Below are positions 1 through 11,545 of a stretch of DNA of 64,000 nucleotides, piece after piece. The DNA lies in assembly GCA_026168455.1 (NCBI GenBank), contig CM047426.1:71761986-71825985 (forward strand). Reading direction: 5' to 3'. The notes under the pieces were generated by a model, which was not told the origin of the DNA, did not search any database, and saw only the letters and a list, made by a program, of their open reading frames with translations. Both the position numbers and the translations under genes were made by a program. Origin of the DNA: Theocolax elegans. Lineage: Eukaryota > Arthropoda > Insecta > Hymenoptera > Cerocephalidae. How positions within the stretch are numbered: the first letter of the stretch is position 1; every line of letters begins with the position of its first letter.

Positions 1-1574
1 CCCTTCCGGAACATTTACAGAAAAAGGATTAATAGTACTAATTTTTTTAATGCAAGCATAATTTTGTCCTTGGCATTCACAAATATTTTTACAATTACAA
101 TCGGTAACCCGTATATAAAAGTCAATAACATCTATTCTTAAATTAGCCTCGTCAGTATAAGATACGAAGTATGACTCAGTTTTTTGCAATAGTTGTGCTG
201 GTTTTGATGAATATAATAACCCATTCTTATACAATTTTTTGAACTTAAACACATGTTTGCCAACTAAATTATATTCTTTTAACATTTGTTCAGCAATTGG
301 AGGTTTTAGTTTTAAAGCTGTGCCGACCATATAAATAGAATTATCAATTTTTGTCAATTTTAATCGTATTGTGCGAGATAGAAAAATTCTGCAAAAATCG
401 TATGCGTCACTATCAGATTTTATCCATTCATATCTTAATAAATGAACTTTAATATACATATTTAAATTAAATACAATTTGCAGTTCCGGATTTCTACTCC
501 CATGAACAAAAGTTTTTATTTTTCCATTGATGTCTTCCAATGGAAAGCATGAAGTGCTCCACAATGGACCTAAGCGTCGTACAATATCGCATAAGTGTCG
601 AAGGCTATGAACGTTACACGTCATGTACTTATAGCACCGTATAAATTTTCAAATCGATTACAAAATTCGGTTATTAAAATTTGCGCGAAATCAACCATTT
701 GAGACGAAATCTTTTGTTGGCATAGTATGTAAATAGCAAACACAAGGTATTTATAATGTTCAAAATACTGTGACGGCAATACATTGCAAAGAATCGGCAA
801 AGAATAATAAAAAAACCAATTTTTACACTCCGAAGCCTTCCAGTAACTAAAATGCGTTTGTATAGCTCGAGGTCGTCTTACAATATAAGAGGGTGGCTTA
901 ATAGTGCATAGTTTTTTATCTACAACTTCGACTAAATTAGCAACGTTAAAATCACTATCTACAAATTTACTACTAAACCACAGTTCTCCTAACAGTTTAG
1001 TAACGCCTTCGAACACACAGTGCATTACATCAATTGCACTTGAAGTGATAAATTTATAACAAAGTTTTGATAAAATGGATGGGCCTTTTACGCCACATAC
1101 TGGTTTACGAATTTCGAGAGCTTCTTTCGCATATTCTAAAACATTTTTTTCTGTACGTAGAGTTAAATTTTCGATAAAAGGGTAAATTCGCGTTCTGTTT
1201 ACTGTACAACCTTCTTGAAGACATATTTGACAGCCGAAGCGACCGTTATATTGGTTCATGCTTAAAAACAAGGCCTTCGCCGGTAAGTCAGCTATACCAC
1301 ATAAAATTATACCTTTAATATTAATTTCAGAATCAATATCTTTTACATAAACATCTATACCATTGTACAATTGTCTTATTGAGCTTTTTAGAGGTTCCAA
1401 AAATATATTCGGTACAGGTTTATTATCACCAAACCACAAAGATACCAATAGTATATTTTCCAATTTATATCTTTCAGAATACGGAAGTTCAAGAACTATA
1501 AGATAAAAACCCCAAATATTAAATTTAGATGATTTAAAAATACTTACACCATCAGTATACCACATGAAAGAAAT
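1..1574 (-). pseudogene. EnSpm/CACTA-type transposase, C-terminal part (interrupted gene)
   Basis: This is the 3' half of a DDE transposase gene of the Transposase_21 (EnSpm/CACTA) type. The long open stretch (1574 to 621 on the minus strand) contains the WYTDGV, ELPYSER, LWFGDNKP, DLPAKA, GCQIC and DVMHCVFEG blocks typical of animal members. It ends in a stop at 621-623. A neighbouring frame carries on at once with YMTCNVHSLRHL and GPLWSTSCFPLE, the family's C-terminal signature, and stays open to base 1. One small indel near 630 therefore breaks the frame, and the gene runs off the window. The N-terminal half lies at 23907-24541 because a Polinton has inserted into the gene. The apparent Met start at 1637 is only Polinton terminal repeat read through. 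The family call is firm, the subfamily is not. Confidence 0.8.
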
Positions 1575-1580
1575 ATTGTT
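1575..1580. repeat. Polinton target-site duplication, left copy (ATTGTT)
   Basis: ATTGTT lies immediately before the left terminal repeat and is repeated exactly at 23901-23906. Six bases is the known duplication size for Polinton/Maverick integration. Confidence 0.92.
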
Positions 1581-1828
1581 AGTAGATAGGCAAGGGGGCT
1601 TCTGGACCCCCCCACCACTCCACCATCCCATATACATACACGGTCCCCTCCAAATTAATTAACAGGTGTGCGTGAGCCAGGTAAAATTCCACGAAATCCT
1701 TTTTCGAGTATTATTACGATTATCAATTGCATGAGGATGATACATAGATGATGAGTGCGTCTAGGGATCAAGTTTCACATGCAGTCAAACTATCACCTTA
1801 TTACTTAACATGTATGCGTGTGTCAAAT
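1581..1828 (+). repeat. Polinton left terminal inverted repeat
   Basis: This stretch matches the reverse complement of 23644-23900 almost base for base. The visible differences are a shorter C run (7 against 14), one GT dinucleotide and a few substitutions. Homology fades after the GTGTGTCAAAT motif. The terminal bases AGT fit Polinton ends. Confidence 0.92.
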
Positions 1829-2560
1829 AACAATTATACGAAAATCTTTTCCGAGAATGAAGTGCAACTGTTTTTGCAAATATTACAATTTTTAATTTAC
1901 AAGAATCGTTTAATTTATACGCACAGTGTTGAAACTTTGTCAAATGATTAATTCAATTTTAAGAAATAAAATGCATGCCAATGTGTAGGCATACTTTGGA
2001 TGACACACACAGTAGGTCAGTGCGCCTAGGGATCAAGTTTCACATGCAGTCGAACTATCGGCTTATACGTTTTTTCGCGTATGAATCTTGCGATGCTCAA
2101 CCGGATGTGGAGTGTAAAAATTACAGTTCCAAAGATTCGGTATTGTTTACTCTACTTATTAATTAATAAAATTTCTTCGAATTTATCGTACCATCAGTTT
2201 ATGTGTTTACAATTGTGCGTGTGCGATGCTCAGCCGGATATTGCGAATTAAATTACAGTTTCAAACTTCGATATATTGCTTACACTATTTATTTAATTAA
2301 TAAAATTTCTTCGAATTTATCGGTCCATGCTTGAACAACGTATATCTAATGCTCAGCGCATACGCAAATGCGCATCTTTGCACCTTGCAATTAATATTAT
2401 TTTACAATTCTTGTTAATTAAAAAAATTTCTCCGAATTTATCACAGCATGTTTAAACCAGGTTGAAACTTTTTATCTAATCCATAATATAATTTTAAGAA
2501 CTAAAGCGCACTTTTTTTACATTTCTACGAATAATTATTAATTTTCTAAAAATTTTAAAT
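1829..2560. repeat. Polinton subterminal region with tandem direct repeats
   Basis: No convincing gene is present. A second, diverged copy of part of the terminal repeat (GGATCAAGTTTCACATGCAG) lies near 2030. A unit containing GATGCTCA.CCGGAT and AATAAAATTTCTTCGAATTT recurs around 2090, 2225 and, more weakly, 2345, with a period of about 120-135 bp. Such arrays may bind the transposition machinery, which is inference. Confidence 0.7.
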
Positions 2561-2941
2561 TTGTCTCCAGTATATATACCAGTTACACTATTATATTTAG
2601 TTAGTTCGATTTGTGATTTCGACAGTAATATGGATCTAATTGAATTGAATAAAATCGGGCAGTTGGAATATTTACCAACTAAAAAATTAGCTGATTTGGA
2701 AATCAGCAAAAAATATAAAATAACAAGCCTAAAAGAATTAAAAACAAAGTTTGGGAAATTAATTTATGTCGAATTAGAAAATTCGTTTGGAGTGTTTTTA
2801 CCTCCTAGAATTTCCGAATTTATTCTGAATAAAGAAAATTATTTGAAAAATTTAATTTCAGAATTAAAATCGAAAAATTTATATTTAAAAAATACTGGTG
2901 GCACTAAAATTAACAAAGTTAAATTTTGTTTTGAAAATTAA
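2561..2941 (+). CDS. Small Polinton-encoded protein of unknown function
   Basis: A 126-aa frame is open, with a better placed internal Met at 2630 (about 103 aa: MDLIELNKIGQLEYLPTKKL). The pattern KKYKITSLKELKTKFGK followed by a short hydrophobic strand and FLPPRISEF looks like a compact beta-rich domain. I recognise this pattern only as recurrent in uncharacterised insect ORFs and cannot name a function. An OB-fold-like nucleic-acid-binding role is a guess. It is the only intact frame between the left terminal repeat and the nested copia. Confidence 0.55.
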   Translation: MSPVYIPVTLLYLVSSICDFDSNMDLIELNKIGQLEYLPTKKLADLEISKKYKITSLKELKTKFGKLIYVELENSFGVFLPPRISEFILNKENYLKNLISELKSKNLYLKNTGGTKINKVKFCFEN

Positions 2942-2970
2942 TTTGTGGAAAGAGTTTAGATGGTAAGTAT

Positions 2971-2975
2971 ATATG
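2971..2975. repeat. Copia target-site duplication, left copy (ATATG)
   Basis: ATATG precedes the left LTR and is repeated exactly at 9836-9840, after the right LTR. Five bases is normal for copia-type integration. Confidence 0.9.
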
Positions 2976-3214
2976 TGATGGAGGACTAGGTAGTGGCAGC
3001 AATAAAAACAACACTTCTCCTACACTTCACCCAGTTTAATATAAAACAATACAACACCAAAACCACAAAACACAAAGCGGTTCGCGGGGTCACCGAATAC
3101 AACCCGCACGGATCGGCAGCCGAGCAGAGAGTGAGTCCTTCGACGGACACCGCGCTCTTCTATTTTCTTAAGGTGGCGGGGGGAAATCGACAAGGGCCGA
3201 TCGCAATTCCATCA
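2976..3214 (-). repeat. Copia 3' LTR
   Basis: This 239-bp direct repeat has TGATGG/CCATCA ends. It differs from the other LTR mainly by a shorter G run, which suggests a recent insertion. The 111-aa reading frame inside it is LTR sequence and not a gene. Confidence 0.92.
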
Positions 3215-3301
3215 CTCCCTCCCGATCGGACCTGGAATCACTTACTGTTTCCTGAAATAAACACAAATCACACATATCAAGTACAATATATACGCATCTC
3301 T

Positions 3302-5308
3302 TTATCCATTCATTATCTTGGAGGTTAGTTTATTATGTAAATCAAAAGCCAACGGCTTCGTAAATATATCAGCAAGTTGTTCTTTAGACTTAACCCACAT
3401 CACTTTAACAAAACCCATTTTAACACATTCTCTTACATAATGTTCTTTAATTTCAATCATATGTCGTAACTTATTGCTACCTGTCATTTGGGTGGCTGCA
3501 CCAGCAGCCTTATTGTCGCACCACAAAATCATAGGTTTAAAGTCATCAATTAGAATCAATTTTAGAGAATTTAACAACGAAATTTTATATTGACACGCCT
3601 CGCTCATTGCCACATACTCAGCTTGACAGGTAGATAGTGCGACATATGATTGCTTGTGCGTCTTCCAAGACACCGCATCTCCAAATAATTTAATTACAAA
3701 ACCACTAGTTGTCAAACTATTTTTACAATCGGCAAAACTTGCATCAGAATAGGTTTGTATATCATCAGTATTGCCAGTATATTTCAGACCCAAGGACGCA
3801 CTTCCCTTTAAATATCTAAAAATCCTTTTTATCATTTCCCAATCGTCCTCATTCGGATTTATTTGATGCCTACTGACAATATTCACTGCATAAGTGATAT
3901 CAGGACGCGTCACATTTTCCAGATATAATAATGAACCCACGGCTTCTCTATAGGGAACATTCAGTTTGAGTTCGTCACTTTTGTATTCCGATTCTGTCTC
4001 ATTCTCTTCGCGATCGCGTCTCTTACGATTTGCTACCTGGTTTGTAATCATCGGAGTCCTTTGCGGATGCATCTCACCAAACCCAAATCTCTGTAACAAT
4101 TTTAATATATAGTTTTCTTGTGACAATGTCAACGTTTTATTCACTCTATCCCGTATAATCTTAATTCCTAGAAAGCATTTCGGTTCTCCCAGATCAGTCA
4201 TTTCAAATTCTGATTTTAATTTAGTTTTCACCTCGCTTAGTCGGACTTTATCGTTGCTAGCAATTAACATATCATCAACATATAAAACCAAAAACAAGAA
4301 TTTATTCCCCTCTCGCCAAGTAAATAAACATGGTTCGCTATCATGAGTGACTAGACCTATTTTATTAGCAGCTTCCGTAAACCTTTCATTCCAACGTTTC
4401 GGACTGATTTTTAAACCATACAGCGCTTTCTTCAATTTACAGACCTTCTCTCGCTTCTCTTTGCTCGTCACATTCATGCCTTCTGGCAATTCCATGTATA
4501 TCTCTTCGCTTATAGTTCCGTTCAAGAAAGCGGTTTTCACGTCCATTTGATATACGTCCAAATCATATTTATTAATTATAGCTAGAACCGATCTTATCAA
4601 GGTTAACCTCGAAACAGGTGCGTATGTTTCAACCAAATCATATTCGTTTCTATCCTTGAAGCCTCTTATGACAAGTCTCGCTTTATATTTACACGTCCCT
4701 TCCTTTTCCATCTTTTTCTTCAAGACCCACCTAGAATCAATTATATTTGGTTTAATTTCGCCTCTCATAATTTCAGATCGTTCTACCAGTTCCCATACTT
4801 CATTTTTGTTCATTGAGTCTAATTCACTCTGAATTGCAGACAACCAATTTTCTTTGTCGTTTGAACTCATCGCCTCTCTATACGACTGTGGGTCACAGTT
4901 AATTTTTGCTAGCAGTGCATGATATTTCGGATCACTTAATATTTGTTCCTTTTCTGTTTCGCTTTCTTTCGCTTGCAATTTTCTCGGGCGACCTCTCTTT
5001 TTCTTTTCTACTCCCTCCTTTCTTATTATTTCCTCAGATTCCCTTGACACATCTTTTTCATAATTCAAGAACCACTTCTCGTTGTTTACCTTTTCAAAAC
5101 TATTATCCCAGTCTTGTATTTGATTCTTTGTGAATCTGTCACCAAAAACAATTTTTTCATTGAATCTCACATCTCGACTTTCATAAAATCTATTCTCATC
5201 TGGTTTGAACAAGACATAACCGGTGGATTTGTACCCAACAAGAAAACTTGTGATTGCAATCTGTCTAAACTTAGGACCTATTTTTCTCTGAATCTTCACA
5301 TAAGCCAT
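3302..5308 (-). pseudogene. pol: Copia pol: integrase C-terminus, reverse transcriptase, RNase H
   Basis: The frame begins MAYVKIQRK, which is integrase C-terminal sequence. The reverse transcriptase follows, with WVLKKK, ETYAPVSRL, DVKTAFLNG, KKALYGLK and the catalytic YVDDM box. The RNase H part has YSDASFAD, LSTCQAEYVA, WCDNKAA and the terminal LADIFTKPL signature of copia elements. The upstream integrase segment (5327-5647) is in the same frame, separated by a single TAA codon at 5327-5329. One nonsense mutation therefore splits pol, and the Met at 5308 is not a natural start. The RT and RNase H core is otherwise open. Confidence 0.93.
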
Positions 5309-5326
5309 GCAACCGAAACGCCTAAA

Positions 5327-5647
5327 TTATTTTAAATTCATGGTATAATTTGGGTTAAATTTTTCCAAAGGAGAAACCATTTCATTTGACTTGTGTGGAG
5401 TTCTATTGTAAGCATAAACAGCAGCACTCAAAGCCAAGTCCCACATATTTTCTGGAAATTTGGAATCAAACATCAGCGCTCTTACTTTCTTCTGAATAGT
5501 CTGATTGAATCTCTCAGCCACTCCATTGTGCTGAGGAGTATCAGGGCATGCTAACTGTAGTTCAGCTCCGAGTTTTTCCAGTACTTTAACTGTATCGCCT
5601 CCCGTAAATTCTGTGCCCTGATCTGATCTTAACCCATTAAAGCCCAT
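5327..5647 (-). pseudogene. Copia integrase, C-terminal half of the catalytic core
   Basis: The segment holds [10 protein letters not shown] (second catalytic Asp) and [12 protein letters not shown] (catalytic Glu), followed by [10 protein letters not shown], typical of copia integrases. The zinc-binding HHCC domain and first catalytic Asp should lie upstream but are replaced by the 288-bp array starting near 5680. It ends at a TAA, with RT following in the same frame. Confidence 0.9.
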
Positions 5648-5679
5648 GCTTAAACTAGCAGAGTAACAAAAAAAGTAAT

Positions 5680-6965
5680 TATTGGATCACCTGCTTTTTT
5701 GAAAAAAAAAATACCCGTGTTTTTTTGTTTTTCGAAATTCATTGTTTAACAATAATTATTTAAACAAATAATAATTTAAGTTGCAAAATTGACAAACTAA
5801 TAACGCCAATCGATTCTAGAGGAAAAAACAAGAAGAAAATGTAGAATAAGTTTTTTTGATTGGAGGCTTAGTTTTTTTGCAATAACGCTATAAACAATTG
5901 ATATTCGATTTTTCAAGGAAAAGTGGCTTCTGCCCATGCTTAGCCTATTACGTTCTGATGAAAATAAACTATGTAATCACCTGCTTTTTTGAAAAAAAAA
6001 ATACCCGTGTTTTTTTGTTTTTCGAAATTCATTGTTTAACAATAATTATTCAAACAAATAATTTAAGTTGCAAAATTGACAAACTAATAACGCCAATCGA
6101 TTCTAGAGGAAAAAACAAGAAGAAAATGTAGAATAAGTTTTTTTGATTGGAGGCTTAGTTTTTTTGCAATAACGCTATAAACAATTGATATTCGATTTTT
6201 CAAGGAAAAGTGGCTTCTGCCCATGCTTAGCCTATTACGTTCTGATGAAAATAAACTATGTAATCACCTGCTTTTTTGAAAAAAAAAATACCCGTGTTTT
6301 TTTGTTTTTCGAAATTCATTGTTTAACAATAATTATTCAAACAAATAATAATTTAAGTTGCAAAATTGACAAACTAATAACGCCAATCGATTCTAGAGGA
6401 AAAAACAAGAAGAAAATGTAGAATAAGTTTTTTTGATTGGAGGCTTAGTTTTTTTGCAATAACGCTATAAACAATTGATATTCGATTTTTCAAGGAAAAG
6501 TGGCTTCTGCCCATGCTTAGCCTATTACGTTCTGATGAAAATAAACTATGTAATCACCTGCTTTTTTGAAAAAAAAAGTACCCGTGTTTTTTTGTTTTTC
6601 AAAATTCATTGTTTAACAATAATTATTTAAACAAATAATAATTTAAGTTGCAAAATTGACAAACTAATAACGCCAATCGATTCTAGAGGAAAAAACAAGA
6701 AGAAAATGTAGAATAAGTTTTTTTGATTGGAGGCTTAGTTTTTTTGCAATAACGCTATAAACAATTGATATTCGATTTTTCAAGGAAAAGTGGCTTCTGC
6801 CCATGCTTAGCCTATTACGTTCTGATGAAAATAAACTATGTAATCACCTGCTTTTTTGAAAAAAAAGTACCCGTGTTTTTTTGTTTTTCAAAATTCATTG
6901 TTTAACAATAATTATTTAAACAAATAATAATTTAAGTTGCAAAATTGACAAACTAATAACGCGCT
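5680..6965. repeat. Tandem satellite array, about 4.4 copies of a ~288-bp unit, inside copia
   Basis: The phrase TCACCTGCTTTTTTGAAAAA recurs near 5685, 5977, 6265, 6554 and 6846. Copies are nearly identical, differing in A/T run lengths and a TAA deletion near 6060. The array interrupts copia between the gag C-terminus and mid-integrase. Plus-strand frames of 77-78 aa repeat with the unit and show no domain, so I do not call them genes. Confidence 0.93.
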
Positions 6966-8106
6966 CTCGTTACTCACATCTCTCGTGCTAGGATTCGGGC
7001 AGTTCTCAGCCTTGTGGTCCCGTGTAAATTGTCTACAATTAAAGTAAATCCAAGGCAATTAATTCCGAAGTAAAGTAATCAATAAATAGTTCGTATTTCA
7101 TTTGTACCGATAATTTATAATCTCTCTTTGTACTTGAATCTTTCACATTTAGTAATTTAATCGCGTCTTTAAACTCACTCATGTCATTTGGTTTGTTGAA
7201 AGTTTTAGTTTCCGAATTATTTTCTTTCTCTACTTCTGATCTAATTAATTTTATTATATCCGCTTTCGATATAACGTCATAACCCGAATTTTCCGTCGAA
7301 TTATGTGCAATTTCTTCAAAATCTTTTTCATTATTATCATAAAACTCATCTCTTACCTCTTTCATTTCCCTCAACACCTCTCGTCCTTCGCGAATGCATC
7401 CTTTCATCTCTGAACACATTCGTCGCATCTCATCGTTGAGGTTACGCATCTCATCAATGTTCTCTCTCAGATGGTTCTGTTGGGATATATCACGTCCCGT
7501 CATTGAATCAAAGAAAACATGTATGTCCCTGACTGCACTGTCTACCCGGCTCATGAGATTTTCAACAGGTTGCAATTTTTCTTCAATAACTTGTGTGACT
7601 CGGTCCATCACAATTCCCATCTCATCTGAAAAATCATCTCTTTTACTGTTAGGCAATTTAGTTTTGTTTTCAATTCGCATGCTTATGTTACATTTTTCAT
7701 CAGCAATAATCAACGGCGCATTTTTATTCAACACATTCGCTTCTCTGAAATTTCGCTTCTCGTTTATTATCGAATCTCGTTTATCGCTCATCTCAGAGTC
7801 CGTTTCGCATTCAATATCTCTGCTCATCTCTTCACCCTTCACGTCCACGTCTCTCAGGTCGACCTCAAACGCGTCATCGTTTAACTCATCGCTTGTAATA
7901 CCCATCTCTATCGCATCATTCAAATCCCACCTAATTGTTTCAGAATTTCCTAAATTGCCTAATTCGGTAGAGGGATAAGTAATTAGCTGGTTTTTCACCG
8001 GGATGGTCAGTACTTCCCCTTTATCGCGCCTAGCCTTGATTGCCTCAGATACCACTCGAATCTGATCTCCCGATAGGTGATCCATATCTGAAAACATGTA
8101 TTGCAA
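6966..8106 (-). pseudogene. gag: Copia gag-like frame, with a degenerate zinc knuckle after a frameshift
   Basis: A 355-aa frame (7039-8106) begins MQYMFSDMDHLSGDQ and is rich in Asp, Glu, Arg and Met, with a predicted coiled-coil part in the middle (EMRNLNDEMRRMCSEMK). It occupies the gag position between the 5' LTR and pol. Just past its stop, another frame reads FNCRQFTRDHKAENCPN, which looks like a CCHC knuckle with the second Cys replaced by Phe. The satellite array starts immediately after. Gag assignment rests on position and the knuckle-like motif, as the rest is not recognisable. Confidence 0.6.
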
Positions 8107-9582
8107 TCAGCTGATGGTTCAACCTCTTGAACACAAAGCTGTTAAACCATCAGCGAATGTAGCCAACTAGCACTTGAACACAAAGTGCAATCAACCACAT
8201 CCCCACTAATGCACTGCGAGAACGTACGACGCCTGCAGCACATCAGCAGACCAGCTGTGCCGATGAATGTAACTTTTAAAAACATTTTAATAATTATTAT
8301 TACGTACCTAAGGTACATGTGAATCCGGATTCTGTTGTAAAAATTATTTTGTTCTCTAGAAGGTCTAGACCAACCTTTTGCCCGGGAAACCTCTTCTCAA
8401 ACTTTAATAACTCATACTGTGTTCGTAAGAACAGTAGCAGAGTTAGTTCATCTGCAATTAATTACACGTGTCAATTCTCAATTTTTAAGAAGCGCATCAC
8501 TTTGTTAATGTTAACTTTAATTTAATATTCTCTTAAAGTCGCTTAGTCATTTGTTGGACCGGTCTTGTATCACATGCGGTACGAGAAAAGAAAGAAAAGA
8601 AAGAACAGCTGATATGAATTTTGCGCGCAAGATCCTGCCTACCTAGCCTTACGTCTATCCTACTTCGCGCTTCTTTGCCTAAAGAACGCCCCGCTCCGCG
8701 CTCACCTAGTCTCGCTCGTTTCCTTACTACATACGTACGCCTCTCCGTTCTCTTTCCCACTTCGCGCGCGCCCGAACTCGCGCTTCTCCCGTACTCGCCC
8801 TTCTCTCTCCTTCTCGAGTGTTCCCGAGCTCGTTCGGCCGCTCCCGCTTCGCGCTCTCCCTCTCACTCGCACTCTCGCTCCCCTTCTCACTCGCACTCTC
8901 GCTCTCCTTCTCTGTCGCACTCGCGCTCCCCTTCTCACTCGCACTCTCGCTCTCCTTTTCTCTCGCACTCGCGCTCCCCTTCTCACTCGCACTCTCGCTC
9001 TCCTTCTCTCTCGCACTCGCGCTCCCCTTCTCACTCGCACTCTCGCTCTCCTTCTCTCTCGCACTCGCTACGTCGCTCACGTGTTCCCGTCGCATGCAAT
9101 ACCCGGTATAAACAAATGCCGCGCTCTGACCTTTTGAATGTCTTGTTCCGCGAATTTTTATGAAAAGACAAACACGTCTATGAACATTTTTCTGTTCTCT
9201 CAACACATTTTTCTCATTACACTTTTCTCATCACACTTTTCTCATCCCGTTAATAGTAGATTAATAATCTGTTCACTAATCAAATGATAATTATTCAAAG
9301 TAATACCGGCCGGTGAATTTACATACCGCGTCTTTTCAGGATCGCATCGCACAACGATATCGTTATAAGTAAAACAAAAATCACCGCGTCGCTCTCAAAT
9401 CGATTTTTACTTTATTTTCACTTTATTTTTATTAATATTTTCACCTACCCTTGGTGATGCTGCTCGACGCTTTCTCTCCTTGTTCCGACATCCTTGCACC
9501 GTCCGTCTCTTACCAAGACAAAAAAAGAAAACAACCTCTCTAAGGTCCCCGCGCACAAGGAAGCGGTGGTGGGCCGATAACC
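8107..9582. other. Long copia 5' leader without a clear gene
   Basis: About 1.5 kb lies between gag and the 5' LTR. It includes a C/T-rich minisatellite (8862-9070). Open frames here on both strands are low-complexity by-products. A primer-binding-like site abuts the LTR at 9565-9582. Confidence 0.6.
8862..9070. repeat. C/T-rich minisatellite
   Basis: TCACTCGCACTCTCGCTC-type units of about 18 and 24 bases alternate with a higher period of about 60 bases. All six frames look open or Ser-Arg/Leu-Ala rich because the period is divisible by three. Confidence 0.88.
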
Positions 9583-9835
9583 TGATGGAGGACTAGGTAG
9601 TGGCAGCAATAAAAACAACACTTCTCCTACACTTCACCCAGTTTAATATAAAACAATACAACACCAAAACCACAAAACACAAAGCGGTTCGCGGGGTCAC
9701 CGAATACAACCCGCACGGATCGGCAGCTGAGCAGAGAGTGAGTCCTTCGACGGACACCGCGCTCTTCTATTTTCTTAAGGTGGGGTGGGGGGGGGGGGGG
9801 GGGGAAATCGACAAGGGCCGATCGCAATTCCATCA
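9583..9835 (-). repeat. Copia 5' LTR
   Basis: This 253-bp copy starts TGATGGAGG and ends AATTCCATCA. It is nearly identical to 2976-3214 apart from a run of about 19 G near 9787-9804. The ATATG duplication follows. Confidence 0.92.
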
Positions 9836-9840
9836 ATATG

Positions 9841-11275
9841 GCATCGGTATAAAACAATACACATTAACTTTGTATCCTGTTACATTGATCATCGATATAA
9901 GCTCATGTTATATACACGAGATAAAATCATTCTATATAAGAGGACCAAATGAAGTCCTTTAGCAGTTCAGCATTGTCTTTGCATCTGTAAGTGCGTGAAG
10001 TACAGTGTCAGTTATCTTCTACACAAGTCACTCGTTGCAGTTTTGGTGCATTAAATGTAAGTTCCAATTTTATACTATTCATGATTGCATGTAAAATTAA
10101 TTCTTTTCTAAATTTTTTGAAAATCAAACAATATAACAAATTAGTTATATTAGTTTATTTTGATCATTACTAATTTAATTTCCTTGGCAGAAATAAAGAT
10201 TTTCCTTAATTAATTTGTCAATCAAAAGGGAGCGTTTTGCTAATATTAATAATGAAAAATTTTAATAATATCTTGAATTATTACAAATTTTTAACATGTT
10301 TACGTAAAACAAAAATTAGTTTTTATTAATGAAATAATTACAATAGTTTTTAATTTTAAGTTAATCAATGTGTAACTCCGGACTATGAACTTTTAAATAA
10401 ATTGTATTTTTAATTATTGACATGTTTACGTAAAATAAAATTAGCTTTTAACAATGAAATAATGACAGTAGTTTTGAACTATTCTTCTAAATAAATTGTA
10501 TTTTTATTAACTTTTATCAAAAAGTTTTTTACTATATTATTTGGTGCGTAACAATGTTAATCAATTTATAACTTCGGACTATGATTTTTTACCATAATCT
10601 CAGGAACTTTTTCATTGAATAGGATAACATTTTAACAGTAAAATATATTAATATAGACATATATTTTTATAACTTTAATCATATATATGATTATAAGTTT
10701 AATGTAGTTTTAATGATAGTATGTTTTAGTAAATATAAATAATATAATAAAATAGATCTGAATTTATTAATGGTAGAAATTAAAGTATAAGAATAAGGCA
10801 TTAGTAAATAGAAATTAAATTTGTTTTATGTCATAACATATGTCATAAGTAGAATGTCGATTTTTTATTTATAGGATCAGCGAGTGATCTGCAAGCGGTC
10901 AAGCGGTTCTTTTGCCTCATTGTCTTCTACATACTTGCAGTTTTACATTAAAAACAGTATGTTTAAAAAAATATTTTCATAATATCAATTAAGTTTAATG
11001 TTGTAGTTTTAATGATAGTATATATAATGTTTTAACTTTAAAATTAAAAAATATTAGTCAGCAAATTGTATTTGCTAAAAAATACATCTGAAATTTATTC
11101 TTATTAATGGTAGAAATTAAAGTAAGAGTAATGCAATAGTAAATAGAAATTAAATTTGTTTCATATTATATATTACTAATCAACTTCACTTTTCATTTTA
11201 TACGTATGTATGAATGAATATTAATTAAAATAAATATATATTTTAATAACCACATTTTTTTTGTCATTTCAGAAG
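9841..11275. other. AT-rich Polinton spacer, probable 5' UTR and introns of the 83-aa gene
   Basis: After a TATA/initiator pair at 9931-9975 the sequence is strongly AT-rich. It contains possible donors (TGTAAGTGCG near 9987, ATGTAAGTTCC near 10056) and ends in a good 3' splice site, TTTTTTTGTCATTTCAG, at 11256-11272. A block near 10873-10950 partly repeats the wording of 9960-10050. No protein of note is seen. Confidence 0.5.
9931..9975 (+). promoter_or_regulatory. Putative TATA/initiator promoter
   Basis: TATATAAG is followed about 27-30 bases later by CAGTTCAGCATT, an arthropod-type initiator. It faces the 83-aa gene at 11276. Confidence 0.5.
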
Positions 11276-11527
11276 ATGGAAACTACGCAGTATATTTATC
11301 TGACCCCCCGAATTCGAGCGCCAGCAGAATGGTCGGACATAAGTCCCGACGGCCTCCACGCACTGGTGTCGGCTATAATGGCTTACGAATTGCAGCAGAG
11401 TACTGCTGATGTTTATGTAAAAATATCAGGGCTTCTAACAAGGATGTTTAAGGTTCACAACATTTATTGGTTTAAGAAGATAACCGAGGCAGATTTAGAA
11501 GATATAGAAAATGGAAGTGCGCAATAA
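11276..11527 (+). CDS. Small Polinton protein, 83 aa, unknown function
   Basis: The ATG follows a strong 3' splice site by four bases, so the coding exon is probably preceded by a spliced leader. The protein starts METTQYIYLTPRIRAPAEW and contains an alternating helix region (DVYVKISGLLTRMFKV). AATAAA signals lie at the stop and near 11602. I do not recognise a domain. It occupies the gap between the left end and the DVQGF-family ORF. Confidence 0.6.
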   Translation: METTQYIYLTPRIRAPAEWSDISPDGLHALVSAIMAYELQQSTADVYVKISGLLTRMFKVHNIYWFKKITEADLEDIENGSAQ

Positions 11528-11545
11528 ATGTAAAAAAATGTAAAA

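Larger units (their letters stand above)
2976..9835 (-). mobile_element. Copia-type LTR retrotransposon nested in the Polinton
   Basis: Two direct repeats beginning TGATGG and ending CCATCA bound the element, with a 5-bp ATATG duplication outside. Genes read on the minus strand, so the right repeat is the 5' LTR. A purine run (GGGAGGGAG on the minus strand, 3215-3223) abuts the 3' LTR and fits a polypurine tract. The sequence next to the 5' LTR (9565-9582; minus strand GGTTATCGGCCCA) resembles the internal initiator-tRNA primer site used by copia elements. Protease and the first half of integrase are missing, replaced by a 288-bp tandem array, so the element is defective. Confidence 0.93.

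Noticed and set aside
621..1637. Start of the transposase at the Met at 1637
   Set aside because: The first 19 residues are encoded by the Polinton terminal repeat. The true N-terminus is at 24541 and beyond.
2993..3328. ORF starting MAAIKTTLLLHF, also at 9600-9962
   Set aside because: It is copia LTR sequence, present twice for that reason.
5898..6421. Repeated 77-78-aa plus-strand ORFs
   Set aside because: They are the 288-bp satellite unit read in one frame and carry no domain.
5680..6965. Possible CRISPR array
   Set aside because: The units are contiguous satellites of about 288 bp without spacers, in a eukaryotic genome.
8621..9206. Ser-Arg, Leu-Ala and Arg-Val repeat ORFs on both strands
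   Set aside because: They arise from a minisatellite whose period is a multiple of three, so every frame stays open.
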